Shown here: positions 4,880 through 14,045 of the stretch, piece by piece | How positions within the stretch are numbered: position 1 is the first letter of the stretch | How the letters are laid out: every line of letters begins with the position of its first letter | Source: Thermoplasmata archaeon | GTDB taxonomy: Archaea > Thermoplasmatota > E2 > DHVEG-1 | DNA length: 49,822 nt | Assembly: GCA_020054475.1 (NCBI GenBank) | Contig: JAHWGJ010000011.1 | Coordinates: forward strand, 1-49,822 | Reading direction: 5' to 3' | Translations under genes and position numbers: made by a program | The notes under the pieces: generated by a model | The model's input: the letters and a program-made list of their open reading frames with translations, nothing else | Told to the model about the DNA's origin: nothing | The model's database searches: none

Positions 4880-7300
4880 TTATAGTAATATTTTTTCTTT
4901 GTTTGTTAAACGTTTTTCAGCTTCTGCAATTATTAATCTGGTTTTTAAGACAGTATCTGGATTAAGAGAGATACTATCGATTCCGCATTCAACTAAGAAT
5001 TCAGCAAATTCAGGAAAATCTGAAGGTGCTTGACCACAGATACCAACTTTTCGTTTAGGTTGATGATTATGTGCGGTTTTGATAACTTGCGATACTAATC
5101 TTTTAACAGCATCATTTCGCTCATCAAAAATGGAAGCAACCAAATCAGAATCTCTATCTAAACCGAGCGTTAATTGGGTTAGATCATTTGAGCCTATACT
5201 AAAACCATCAAAAATATCAGCAAACTGATCGGCAACTATTACATTAGAAGGAATTTCACACATTACATAAATTTCAAGATTATTTTCTCCTTGCTGTAGC
5301 CCAAATTCATTCATAACCTCTATTACTTTTCTACCCTCCGCTGGAGTTCTGCAAAAAGGAATCATAGGTTTTACATTAATAAGTCCCATTTCATCTCTAA
5401 CTTTTTTAATAGCGATACATTCAAGACCAAAAGCTGGTTTAAATTTTTCATCATAATATCTTGATGCACCCCTCCAACCAATCATAGGATTATTCTCCTT
5501 AGGTTCATATAGAAAACCACCAACTAAATTAGCGTATTCATTAGTTTTAAAATCTGACATACGAACAATCACATCATTTGGATAAAACCCTGCAGCAATT
5601 TTAGCTATACCTCTAGCTAATGTATCTATAAAAAACTCAACTTTATTCTCATAACCAATACTTTTCTCATCTATTTTTCTAATAACTTCAAGAATTTTCA
5701 AATTTTCTGATGACATCTGTTTTAATTTTTCATACTCAATTAATGCTAAAGGATGAATCCCAATATGAGAATTTATAATAAACTCCTCTCTAGCTAAACC
5801 AATGCCATCATTTGGTATTTGAGAATGATGAAATGCTTTTTCAGGAGTTCCTACATTCATCATAATTTTCGTTTTGGTATCTGGTAAGGCATCTAATTCT
5901 AATTGATCAATTTTAAATTTTAATAAACCTTCAAAGATTTTTCCTATACCCTCAGAACAATCAACAGTCACATTAGAAGAATGTGAAATTTTAGACGTAC
6001 CATCACCAGTCCCAATAACACAGGGAATACCTAACTCACGTGATATTATTGCAGCATGACAGGTTCTACCACCTCTGTTTGTAACAATTGCACCCGCAAT
6101 TTTCATTATTGGTTCCCAATCTGGATCAGTCATATCAGTAACTAGAACTTGACCTTGCTGAAATTTATTTATATCTCTAGCATTTTCAATTATATTAACT
6201 ACCCCTTGGCCAATTTTATTTCCAACTGCTTCACCCTCTACTACTAATTTCCCTTCTTCCTCTAAAACATAAGTTTCTAAAATTGACACATTTTTTTGTG
6301 AATGAACAGTTTCAGGCCTAGCTTGAACAATAAATAATTCTCCTGTTTTACCATCTTTTGCCCATTCAATATCCATAGGTTTTTTATAATGATCTTCAAT
6401 TATAATTGCCCAGTTTGCAAGATGTAAAATTTCTTCATCTGAAATAACAAATCTTTTTTTATCTTCTTCAGATACCTCCTCCTGCTCTGTACCATTTTCT
6501 CCATAGATCATTCTTTTTTCTTTTGAACCTATTTTTTTTTCAAGAATAGGTTTATAACCCTTTTTTAGGGTAGGTTTAAATACATAAAATTGATCGGGAT
6601 TAACAGTTCCCTGAACAACGTTTTCTCCTAATCCATATGCTCCAGTTATATAAACAGCGTTTTCAAAGCCACTTTCTGTATCAATTGAGAACATAACACC
6701 AGAGGATGCAAGATCTGAACGAACCATTTTTTGAACACCAACAGATAAGTAAACGCTAAAATGATCGAAACCTTTATCGGTTCTATATGATATCGCTCTA
6801 TTTGTAAAAAGGGATGCAAAACATTCTTTAACCTTACTTAATAAATCTTCTTCCCCCCGAACATTTAAATATGTTTCCTGCTGACCTGCAAAACTAGCAT
6901 TTGGCAAATCTTCAGCAGTAGCACTACTCCTCACCGCCACATCAACGTTATCTCCATATTTTTTTTCCATTTCTTTATAAAATAGTCGTATTTCATTCTC
7001 TAATTCAGAAGGAATAGGTGTATTTTTTATTAAATCTCTAATTTTTTTCCCTCTTTCAGCAATATTATTTACATCATGAGTATTTAGATCAGATAAAATT
7101 TCCCTTATTTTATGATGTACACCTTCTTTTTCGATAGTATATTTATATGCAAATGATGTTATAGCAAAACCTGAAGGAACATTTACACCTTTATCTCCAA
7201 TATTTCTTATCATTTCTCCTAAAGAGGCGTTCTTACCTCCAACTAAGGGAACATCATTAATCGATAAATCTTCAAACCATTTTATGAATACTTCTTCCAT
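4880..7300 (-). CDS. ppsA: Phosphoenolpyruvate synthase (pyruvate, water dikinase)
   Basis: Full-length at 806 residues. It converts pyruvate + ATP + water to PEP + AMP + phosphate, the entry to gluconeogenesis in archaea. The N-terminal ATP-grasp domain carries VPLVGGKNASLGEM and the VAVRSSATAEDLPNASFAGQ loop. The swivelling phosphohistidine domain has GGRTCHAAIISRELGIPC with the catalytic His near residue 415. The C-terminal PEP/pyruvate barrel ends with GICGQAPSD, whose catalytic Cys is near 755. GAGGT lies nine bases before the ATG. It is separate from its neighbours. Confidence 0.97.
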   Translation of the reverse strand: MEEVFIKWFEDLSINDVPLVGGKNASLGEMIRNIGDKGVNVPSGFAITSFAYKYTIEKEGVHHKIREILSDLNTHDVNNIAERGKKIRDLIKNTPIPSELENEIRLFYKEMEKKYGDNVDVAVRSSATAEDLPNASFAGQQETYLNVRGEEDLLSKVKECFASLFTNRAISYRTDKGFDHFSVYLSVGVQKMVRSDLASSGVMFSIDTESGFENAVYITGAYGLGENVVQGTVNPDQFYVFKPTLKKGYKPILEKKIGSKEKRMIYGENGTEQEEVSEEDKKRFVISDEEILHLANWAIIIEDHYKKPMDIEWAKDGKTGELFIVQARPETVHSQKNVSILETYVLEEEGKLVVEGEAVGNKIGQGVVNIIENARDINKFQQGQVLVTDMTDPDWEPIMKIAGAIVTNRGGRTCHAAIISRELGIPCVIGTGDGTSKISHSSNVTVDCSEGIGKIFEGLLKFKIDQLELDALPDTKTKIMMNVGTPEKAFHHSQIPNDGIGLAREEFIINSHIGIHPLALIEYEKLKQMSSENLKILEVIRKIDEKSIGYENKVEFFIDTLARGIAKIAAGFYPNDVIVRMSDFKTNEYANLVGGFLYEPKENNPMIGWRGASRYYDEKFKPAFGLECIAIKKVRDEMGLINVKPMIPFCRTPAEGRKVIEVMNEFGLQQGENNLEIYVMCEIPSNVIVADQFADIFDGFSIGSNDLTQLTLGLDRDSDLVASIFDERNDAVKRLVSQVIKTAHNHQPKRKVGICGQAPSDFPEFAEFLVECGIDSISLNPDTVLKTRLIIAEAEKRLTNKEKILL

Positions 7301-7395
7301 AAGAATTCGACCTCATCATAATATTATAATTTTTTTTTAGAAATCGATAACCAATATTAATAATATTCCTTTTCTGTTTGATGATACTTTATTCT

Positions 7396-8448
7396 TTAAA
7401 GATTTATGATAGAATCTTCTATTTTAGAAAATAATTTTTTCTTCTCTCTTTTTATATCCTTAGATAAAATATATGAAAATAATATTGGAGCTGCAATTGT
7501 AACATCACAATAAACGACTACATCATTTTTCAATTGGTTTGGTTTAATTTTACCCCAAGAAACTGCCTCAGATGGAGTAGCTCCTGAAAGACCACCCCAA
7601 TGAGGTGCATCTGCAGTTATTTGAATAAAATAATTATGACCACCCTTATGGATATCCAATATTTGACTCAACATAGGTTGAGTCTGCATATAAAAATTTT
7701 TTGGGGCGCCTCCACCTAATTCAATTGCACCAGTTTTTTTACTTTGTTTAACAATTGCAGTGGATTCTAATATATCTAAGTCTGTATCAATAAAAATCCC
7801 TTCATTTTGTAATTTTAATTTAGCAAGATTCATACCTATTGAAGAATCTCCTGGTGATGGAGTAAATATTGGAACATTATTTTTTGCTGAGGCAGCTAAG
7901 ATAGAATAAGAAGGCCTCTTACTTTGAATTAACAATTCTTTTCCAATTAGATTATGAAGAAAAGATGTGGATATTGGTTTAGAAATGGGTTTTTTTTTAA
8001 AAATTTTTTGAATGAACGCATCGGTTTTAAGAAGAGTATCTTCAGGTAAAAAAATATCATAAATTCTAACAATTTTTTCCTTTAAAAGATCTTGATCATT
8101 TGCCCTGAAATCTCCCTGATAAACTGGCAAATCTAGAGCAAAATGAATATCATGATATAAATTTGCCCCAGTCGATATAATAAAATCTACCAAACCCTTT
8201 TTTATCAATTCAACAATAAATCCACCAATGCCTGTTGGAGTAAGAGCGCCAGATAAGGTTAAACAAATCGTAACGTCCTCTTCAAGCATCTTTTGATATA
8301 TTTTGCACGCCTCAGACAGTCTTCCACCATTATATGCACCAGATTTCGAGTAATATAGAATTAAATCATCAATAGAAGGTTTTGATAATTTTGGTATTTC
8401 CGGATAAATACGATCTTTTTTTAAAAATTTACTAGATTTTTTTACCAA
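7396..8448 (-). CDS. dys: Deoxyhypusine synthase family protein
   Basis: About 350 residues covering the whole family: the SGAYNGGRLSEACKIYQKML segment, LTLSGALTPTGIGG, ISTGANLYHD, and GGGAPKNF near the C-terminus, where the catalytic Lys sits. The enzyme transfers the aminobutyl group of spermidine to a lysine of aIF5A. The TTG at 8448 is chosen as start because GGAGG lies seven bases before it; an upstream in-frame ATG would overlap the decarboxylase by over 40 bases. It starts two bases after the arginine decarboxylase stop. Homospermidine synthase-like relatives cannot be fully excluded. Confidence 0.9.
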   Translation of the reverse strand: MVKKSSKFLKKDRIYPEIPKLSKPSIDDLILYYSKSGAYNGGRLSEACKIYQKMLEEDVTICLTLSGALTPTGIGGFIVELIKKGLVDFIISTGANLYHDIHFALDLPVYQGDFRANDQDLLKEKIVRIYDIFLPEDTLLKTDAFIQKIFKKKPISKPISTSFLHNLIGKELLIQSKRPSYSILAASAKNNVPIFTPSPGDSSIGMNLAKLKLQNEGIFIDTDLDILESTAIVKQSKKTGAIELGGGAPKNFYMQTQPMLSQILDIHKGGHNYFIQITADAPHWGGLSGATPSEAVSWGKIKPNQLKNDVVVYCDVTIAAPILFSYILSKDIKREKKKLFSKIEDSIINL

Positions 8449-8450
8449 TA

Positions 8451-8996
8451 TTAATCCTCCAAAAAAACTGCAGCAGCTAGAACTGTCGTCCATAAACCGT
8501 TTTTATCACCTTTAGCTGTTTGTGTTATACTTTGAGTTCTTACAAATCTTCCACTCATTTTATACTCTTGCTTTCGCTCATCCCATGCTTTATCAGGATC
8601 AAAATCTAATCCCAACGTTGTTGCTAACATTGAAGCAGCAAGGTCTTCTGCATAGTCCCCCATTTTTTTATTAATTGCTCCAAAACTATGGTATTCGGAT
8701 ATATAACCATAAGAATTTTTTTCACGAGATATTGCCACACCAATAGATGCACCCAATAGTCGATGAGGTTCATTAGAACAAATCCTAGACATAACACAAT
8801 ATGTAATTTGACCAGGCTTCAATTGAGATATTCCTTTTTCAGTAGTTATAATTTTGCAGTTTGGAGGAACAATACTAGATACACTTACCAAATTACTCTT
8901 TTCAATACCGGCATTACGAAGAGCTAATTCAAAGGATTGCAATTCATTTTTATGTTTCCCAACTCCTTTCGTAAAAAAAACTTTTTTTGGCACCAT
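8451..8996 (-). CDS. pdaD: Pyruvoyl-dependent arginine decarboxylase
   Basis: The 181-residue protein fits PvlArgDC. The Ser40-Ser41 pair in VSVSSIVPPN is the self-cleavage site that creates the pyruvoyl cofactor on the new alpha-chain N-terminus. Other family blocks are GQITYCVMSR and YISEYHSFG. It makes agmatine from arginine, the first step of archaeal polyamine synthesis, and is directly followed by deoxyhypusine synthase with a two-base gap. That arrangement links arginine to hypusine formation on aIF5A. No S-adenosylmethionine decarboxylase or spermidine synthase gene is in the window. Confidence 0.93.
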   Translation of the reverse strand: MVPKKVFFTKGVGKHKNELQSFELALRNAGIEKSNLVSVSSIVPPNCKIITTEKGISQLKPGQITYCVMSRICSNEPHRLLGASIGVAISREKNSYGYISEYHSFGAINKKMGDYAEDLAASMLATTLGLDFDPDKAWDERKQEYKMSGRFVRTQSITQTAKGDKNGLWTTVLAAAVFLED

Positions 8997-9042
8997 TAAT
9001 TTTTGTTAATATGTTATATTTTATAAAAATATCTAATGGCAA

Positions 9043-9927
9043 TTATATCTTTTCATCAATTTCAGAATTATCATTTTGTTTGTTTTGTTTTTTCAATAGA
9101 TCTCTCATCTGTTTTTGAATATCTACCTGTTCTTTTTGAAAGGCAACTTGTTCTTGTTGATAATTAGTTATTACACTGCCTTGAACTTGGTTTTCAACGA
9201 TTTTCTTAATTTCTTTATATGGAAAAACTCCATGTAATTCATAATAGCTTCTAGTTCTAGGGGTTTGTAATTCTTTTCCTCCTCCAAATAAACCTAAAAA
9301 TTTTACCTTTTTTTCTCCTACTTGCACCCCTGCTGCAGCAGATGACTTATCAATACCAAGACCAAAACCAGATTGACTAATGGGTATTATTGTACCAAAA
9401 CTAAATATTTGCCCCAAAATACCCTGTTTTGAATTTATATCAGTAATTTTATCATATCTAAGAGTTCGTTCTTGTTTAGTGATAACGCCTCCTTTGAATA
9501 TAATTCTTTGATTAGATATTATGTATTTATGTGAACGTCGGTATAATTCAACTATTAAAAAACCTATAATCGAAATAGAAACTGAATAGAAAGGAATGAA
9601 AACCCCAATACTTTCTGAATTTTCTAACAATAATGTAGTTAATAATCCACCAATAAATACACCAAAATAAAAAAAGAAAATACGCCATCTAATGGTTAAT
9701 AATGATGCAATTACCCCAACCACCATTAATATTATTCCCCATAAAGATATAATAAGCCATGGATTAAGAAAATAATCTTTAAATTCTGAAAAATTTACTA
9801 ACCAGCCAATAATAACTCCCCAAGTTATTAAAAAAATGCAGAGTGATTGAAGCCCCATAAATGATAAAGGATGAGGAGATAATATTTTTTCTATCTGTTC
9901 ATTTTCTAATAATTCGTTTTGGTTCAT
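9043..9927 (-). CDS. Membrane protein with bacterial PH-like domain (DUF304/bPH2)
   Basis: Four N-terminal hydrophobic helices occupy about residues 22-46, 52-75, 80-102 and 108-132. They are followed by a bPH2-type domain (YIISNQRIIFKGGVITKQER, LRYDKITDINSKQG, FGTIIPISQSG) and a Gln-rich, probably coiled-coil tail. Family members are membrane-anchored and of unclear function. The ATG at 9927 lies 29 bases inside the preceding polytopic protein gene, behind a GAAAGGGG stretch, so the two are likely co-translated and may form one complex. Confidence 0.8.
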   Translation of the reverse strand: MNQNELLENEQIEKILSPHPLSFMGLQSLCIFLITWGVIIGWLVNFSEFKDYFLNPWLIISLWGIILMVVGVIASLLTIRWRIFFFYFGVFIGGLLTTLLLENSESIGVFIPFYSVSISIIGFLIVELYRRSHKYIISNQRIIFKGGVITKQERTLRYDKITDINSKQGILGQIFSFGTIIPISQSGFGLGIDKSSAAAGVQVGEKKVKFLGLFGGGKELQTPRTRSYYELHGVFPYKEIKKIVENQVQGSVITNYQQEQVAFQKEQVDIQKQMRDLLKKQNKQNDNSEIDEKI

Positions 9928-10996
9928 CTCTTTGCCCCTTTCCTAGTTTTAATAAAGAATCCATATCAATTTTGGTTTTAAATTTATTGGTCTTTTTTTT
10001 CGATAATAATATTACTAAGAGAGAAGCAGTAAATATTGTAAGTAATAATGAAATACTGTTTAGATAAGGTATTGGATAATAGAAAAAAACCAGACGACAT
10101 AAAACATATGAAACAGGTATTGAAATATATGGTAATAATTTCTTTATACCTTCTATATTATCAGTGAATTTTATTAATAAAAGAATCAAATGAGTAATTA
10201 TTAGAGATACAATTGATATTATTGAAAGCCATCCTAGTATTGAAAAGAAAGCCATATATAAATTATTATCAATTAAAATTGAAATATAAAAGAAAACATA
10301 AGATATAAGAATCAATAAAAAGATATAAACGGGTTTGTGTAAAATATTATATCTTATGTTTTTTAAATCATAAATCATATCGACTTTTTCTTGATTTTTT
10401 TCTCCGATAAAACTTGGCCTTATCCCCATCCCCATAATTATTAATAACAATAAAAAACCAAGATGAACTGGATGTAAAAGATCTATAGTAGATAAAAAAC
10501 TTAAAAACCCTGAAGAAAAATTATATAAATTTATACCAAAGCTAATGAAATTATCAGAAAAAGTATATCCTGAATAATATATTAAAAAATAATCTGAATT
10601 AATTAAAAATAATAAGCAAATTAGAATTAATAATCCCGGTATGAAAAAAGGGCCAATAAAAAGAAATGCATTTGAAGTCCATTCCAATACTCCTTTTCTT
10701 ACTTTTTTTGGCGAAACCTTACCGTAATTAACGCTTATAAAAAAACTTGATATTCCGCTTTTTGTTACAGTATAACCCAATGCATGACATATTGTTTGAA
10801 ATAATACACCTATAAAATTTGAAAATCTGATTAAAGCATCATGATTGTGGCTGATAAGAGATAAAAAATATTTCTGACTCTCAATAAATAAAAGCTGAAT
10901 AAACCAGAATAATATTACACCAAAGATTAAAGCTAAAGGTGCAAATATTATAATATCTAAGGGTGATCCATCCATATATACAAAAGGGTAATACAT
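9899..10996 (-). CDS. Polytopic membrane protein, family not recognised (365 aa)
   Basis: About eight or nine hydrophobic helices are spread over the whole length. A conserved-looking cytoplasmic block (HALGYTVTKSGISSFFISV, then VSPKKVRKGVLEW) follows the first helix, and HPVHLGFLLLLIIMGMGIRP lies in the middle. The C-terminal 35 residues are basic. The HALGY block on a helix vaguely recalls M50 site-2 proteases, but there is no HExxH, so protease activity is not supported. It overlaps the PH-domain gene and is probably its partner. Confidence 0.75.
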   Translation of the reverse strand: MYYPFVYMDGSPLDIIIFAPLALIFGVILFWFIQLLFIESQKYFLSLISHNHDALIRFSNFIGVLFQTICHALGYTVTKSGISSFFISVNYGKVSPKKVRKGVLEWTSNAFLFIGPFFIPGLLILICLLFLINSDYFLIYYSGYTFSDNFISFGINLYNFSSGFLSFLSTIDLLHPVHLGFLLLLIIMGMGIRPSFIGEKNQEKVDMIYDLKNIRYNILHKPVYIFLLILISYVFFYISILIDNNLYMAFFSILGWLSIISIVSLIITHLILLLIKFTDNIEGIKKLLPYISIPVSYVLCRLVFFYYPIPYLNSISLLLTIFTASLLVILLSKKKTNKFKTKIDMDSLLKLGKGQRDEPKRIIRK

Positions 10997-11020
10997 CTAT
11001 TATTTATTAAAATATATTAT

Positions 11021-11215
11021 CTACACAATTTCCAAATTAATTATATTTCCCTGGTTATCATATGATTTAAAATTATTTAAATTATATGGAAAAGCAGAAA
11101 TGATATGAATTTTACCATGTTTTTGAAATAAGTGAAGATCGGCATTTGACGGATAAAATGTTGCAGATGGGTGGCTATGAACCGTTCCGACTATATTAAA
11201 ATCAACAGGCAACAT
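11021..11215 (-). pseudogene. JAMM/MPN-domain remnant (C-terminal half only)
   Basis: The 64 residues contain GTVHSHPSATFYPSNAD, the JAMM zinc motif HxHP-x7-SxxD. An active JAMM isopeptidase has about 130 residues and needs a Glu on an N-terminal strand. Here the frame begins only eight residues before the motif, and an in-frame TAG lies six bases upstream, being the NAD kinase stop. The start region has therefore been lost or replaced by the kinase gene. It may be a non-catalytic remnant; a leftover zinc site is possible. It follows NAD kinase directly. Confidence 0.65.
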
Positions 11216-11221
11216 ATGTAA

Positions 11222-12034
11222 CTATCTTACAAGCTTCATTCTAACCATTTGATAAAAAGATTCCCCAAATCTAACAAATTTCGCAGTTTTTTCTGAACCT
11301 GTTACAATGATGTTACTATTATGTGAAACATCTTTTGAATATTGTCCATCAATTACAATTTTTGTTGCTTTACTTTTTGGTAAGATTTTTATATTTATTT
11401 TTTTAGATAAAGGTACGACCCATGGTCGGGCTGAAAGTCTAAAAGGAGCAATAGGGGCTATTAAAATTGCATTTACCGCTGGATCAAGTATTGGACCACC
11501 AACACTTAATGCATAGCTTGTAGAACCGGTGGGGGTTGATAATATGACTCCATCTGCACCTGTAGTTTCAAGCAATTCATTTTCAACAATGATTTGGTAA
11601 TACATTATTTTAGCAATTTTTGCTGTTTGAATAGTTACTTCATTTGTTGCATCAGGGAGTCTATTTCCATCAAGAGTAATTTTAAGTTTAGATCGATTTT
11701 CAATATTATAATCTCCATCAATTACTTTTTTTAAACCTTCTATAGAATATTTTGATTCAACCTCTGAGAGAAAGCCCATTCCTCCGGAGTTAATTGAAAA
11801 AATTGGTTTTTCAATCGTTCTTAAAGCTCTTAATATTGTTCCATCGCCTCCAATTGTAATTACAATATCTGAGTTTTTGTTTATATTTTCTAATGAATAA
11901 CCCTTTTTTTCAATCTCTTTTGCAAAACTTAATTCTGAAAATATTTCACCATACTCAAGTAAAAAATCATAAATATCTATACCTAATGATAAGGATTTTT
12001 TTCTTTTTGAATTACAAATCAATCCCCATTTCAT
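11222..12034 (-). CDS. nadK: NAD kinase
   Basis: The 270-residue enzyme phosphorylates NAD to NADP. The GGDGT nucleotide-binding motif is at residues 62-66, and GADGVILSTPTGSTSYALS is the second conserved segment. The C-terminal strands end QMVRMKLVR. It is separated by two bases from the geranylgeranyl reductase gene upstream and belongs to a run from DUF99 through ferredoxin and reductase to this gene. Supplying NADP(H) to lipid reduction is a plausible reason for that order, though only inferred. Confidence 0.96.
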   Translation of the reverse strand: MKWGLICNSKRKKSLSLGIDIYDFLLEYGEIFSELSFAKEIEKKGYSLENINKNSDIVITIGGDGTILRALRTIEKPIFSINSGGMGFLSEVESKYSIEGLKKVIDGDYNIENRSKLKITLDGNRLPDATNEVTIQTAKIAKIMYYQIIVENELLETTGADGVILSTPTGSTSYALSVGGPILDPAVNAILIAPIAPFRLSARPWVVPLSKKINIKILPKSKATKIVIDGQYSKDVSHNSNIIVTGSEKTAKFVRFGESFYQMVRMKLVR

Positions 12035-12036
12035 AT

Positions 12037-13242
12037 CTATGCCTTCTTCAAGGATTTGTCAGTTAATTTTAAAAGAGGGGTTAATTTCATTAATAAAGTC
12101 GGGTGTTTTATTACCAATGCTTTAACTAAACTCAACGTGCTAAATTCTTCAAATTTATAATCCTTTAATGAGTCAGCAAGCATATTTAATGTTTTATCAT
12201 CAAAATCAAGCATTATCTCTTTTACAATATAATCTCTAATTAGTTTAGTTCCAAAAGCTTCCTTCCATCTTGTTTCATAACTTGATAATGTTTCTTTATC
12301 AAAACTTTGTTTCTCAACTGATTTTCCAATTGTCTCTCCAGCAATTTTACCTCCCTCTAAAGAAGTTGTCAATCCCCCGCCAGTAATAGGATCCGCATGT
12401 CTAGCAGCATCACCAACGAGCAATAAGTTATCTTTAACTGTTTCAATAGGTTTTGAAACGGGAACAGCACCAGCCAAGAATCTAATAGGTTCCCCTTTCT
12501 TTAATATAGGATTATCATTAATAAATTTATTAAGTAATTTCAATGGCAATCTAGAATCACTAAGACTAGCTAAAACACCTATTCCTACATTAAAGGTATT
12601 TTCACCTTTTGGAAATATCCATATATACCCTCCAGGTGAAATTTTTTTACCAATATAAAACTCACAATAATCAGAATTATAATCAACATTTGTTAGAGTA
12701 TATTGCGCGCAAGTTTCTAAATCATTAGTTTTTAGTGTTGTATTGATTCCTGCCCATTTTCCAATTTTTGATTCAACACCATCAGCACCTGCAATAATAT
12801 TTGCATTTATTTCGAATTTTTCATCAAATTCTCTAGCTTTTATACCTGTAATTTTTCCATTTTTTTTAATTAATTCAGTGACTTCAGTATTTAGTATTAT
12901 ATCGGCACCAGCTTTGGCAGCACGACGGGCAAGCTCTTGATCAAATATGTCTCTATAAACAACATAACCAGTTTCATTACCTGCCATCTCTTTTGAAAGA
13001 GTTACCATAGTTCCATCAGGGGAAAATATTTTAGCACCATCCATTTTACTAGCGATCCATCTTTTTCCTTCAAGCATTCCCCAGTTATCTATCCTTTGAC
13101 TTATACCTTCCCCACATAATACAGGTATGCCAATTTCAGATCTACGTTCCAAAATAATAACTTTCGCACCTGACTCTGCGGCAAACCTTGCAGTAACAGA
13201 TCCCGCAGGTCCACCTCCAACAACTATTGCATCATATTCCAT
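12037..13242 (-). CDS. Geranylgeranyl reductase family flavoprotein (digeranylgeranylglycerophospholipid reductase)
   Basis: 401 residues with an N-terminal FAD dinucleotide motif (VGGGPAGSVTARFAAESGA), a mid-protein AGADGVESKIGKWAG, and the second FAD block LLVGDAARHADPITGGGL near residue 275. CEFYIGKKISPGGYIWIFPKG lines the lipid cavity in this family. The enzyme saturates the isoprenoid chains of archaeal ether lipids. A 2[4Fe-4S] ferredoxin gene ends two bases before its ATG, the likely electron donor. A second, divergent paralog lies 1.6 kb away on the other strand. Confidence 0.92.
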   Translation of the reverse strand: MEYDAIVVGGGPAGSVTARFAAESGAKVIILERRSEIGIPVLCGEGISQRIDNWGMLEGKRWIASKMDGAKIFSPDGTMVTLSKEMAGNETGYVVYRDIFDQELARRAAKAGADIILNTEVTELIKKNGKITGIKAREFDEKFEINANIIAGADGVESKIGKWAGINTTLKTNDLETCAQYTLTNVDYNSDYCEFYIGKKISPGGYIWIFPKGENTFNVGIGVLASLSDSRLPLKLLNKFINDNPILKKGEPIRFLAGAVPVSKPIETVKDNLLLVGDAARHADPITGGGLTTSLEGGKIAGETIGKSVEKQSFDKETLSSYETRWKEAFGTKLIRDYIVKEIMLDFDDKTLNMLADSLKDYKFEEFSTLSLVKALVIKHPTLLMKLTPLLKLTDKSLKKA

Positions 13243-13244
13243 TA

Positions 13245-13430
13245 TTATTTACTCTCCTGAATCGCACCAATGGGGCAAGTTTTGATACATATTCCACATC
13301 TAATACATTTTTTATCATCTAAATTTGCTTTTGAACTTATCATATATATTGCATCTTGTAGACAAACTGAGATGCAACCACCGCAAGCTAAACAATTTTT
13401 AATATCAATCTTTATTTTAGACTTTTCCAT
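13245..13430 (-). CDS. 2[4Fe-4S] ferredoxin
   Basis: A protein of about 61 residues with two cluster motifs, CLACGGCISVC and CIRCGICIKTCP, each CxxCxxCxxxC. The first lacks the usual Pro after its fourth Cys (CLQ). I chose the ATG at 13430, with GGGGTGA five bases upstream; an in-frame GTG at 13439 is weaker. It overlaps the DUF99 stop by 14 bases and precedes the reductase by two bases, so it very probably carries electrons to the reductase in the cytoplasm or at the membrane surface. Confidence 0.93.
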   Translation of the reverse strand: MEKSKIKIDIKNCLACGGCISVCLQDAIYMISSKANLDDKKCIRCGICIKTCPIGAIQESK

Positions 13431-13989
13431 AGGATTCACCCCGGATGATTCCAGATGCTATTAAATGGGCAATACGAATTGGCTCTGGTATGACACCTCG
13501 TATTGTAGAAATCGTTATTATTTCTTTTGCTTCTTTAAAAGAAATCCCAGAACATTTGATATATATTGGATTAAAATTCGTTTTGACCTGATATAGTAAG
13601 CCCTTTTCGATAATGTCAAATTTATTTTCCCAATCTGAAAAATTTTTTATCAAAGCATTTTTTATTTTTTTATAATCAGGCTTATCTCTAGTAATTGTTA
13701 TAACTGGGATACCTGTTTTTAAAAAAATTTTTTCAATATTTAAAACATTAAAACCACAGAAAGTAACTCCATCTAATAATATTGATTTCAATTGAACTTT
13801 ATGTCTAGTTTTATTTACCATATCAATGCATAAATCAGTACTATCATCTCCATCAACTTTTATTTTACGACTAAGAACACTTTCAATATAACTTCCTCCT
13901 CGCATTATTACACCTACAATAATTGCATATTCATCCGAAAAAGAAAAAGGGGAATCATCAATACCTAATAATCTAATCTGAGTTTTCAT
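13417..13989 (-). CDS. DUF99 family protein (endonuclease V-like fold)
   Basis: The 190 residues match DUF99: RLLGIDDSPF at the N-terminus, VGVIMRGGSYIESVL, LDGVTFCGFNVLNI and ITRDKPD, with IRIAHLIASGIIRGES at the end. Members are found in nearly all archaea and have an RNase H-like fold related to endonuclease V; no activity has been assigned that I know of. The Asp in GIDDSPF and the Asp in LDGV are in positions that could bind metal. It leads the ferredoxin-reductase-NAD kinase run. Confidence 0.88.
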   Translation of the reverse strand: MKTQIRLLGIDDSPFSFSDEYAIIVGVIMRGGSYIESVLSRKIKVDGDDSTDLCIDMVNKTRHKVQLKSILLDGVTFCGFNVLNIEKIFLKTGIPVITITRDKPDYKKIKNALIKNFSDWENKFDIIEKGLLYQVKTNFNPIYIKCSGISFKEAKEIITISTIRGVIPEPIRIAHLIASGIIRGESYGKV

Positions 13990-14045
13990 TATCCGTATTT
14001 ATAAAATAGAAGAGAAATTAATAATAATTACTATTGCTAATTTAA

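Noticed and set aside
9899-10996. Reading the polytopic protein as an M50 site-2 protease
   Set aside because: HALGY sits on a helix but there is no HExxH, and no NxxPxxxxDG motif is found.
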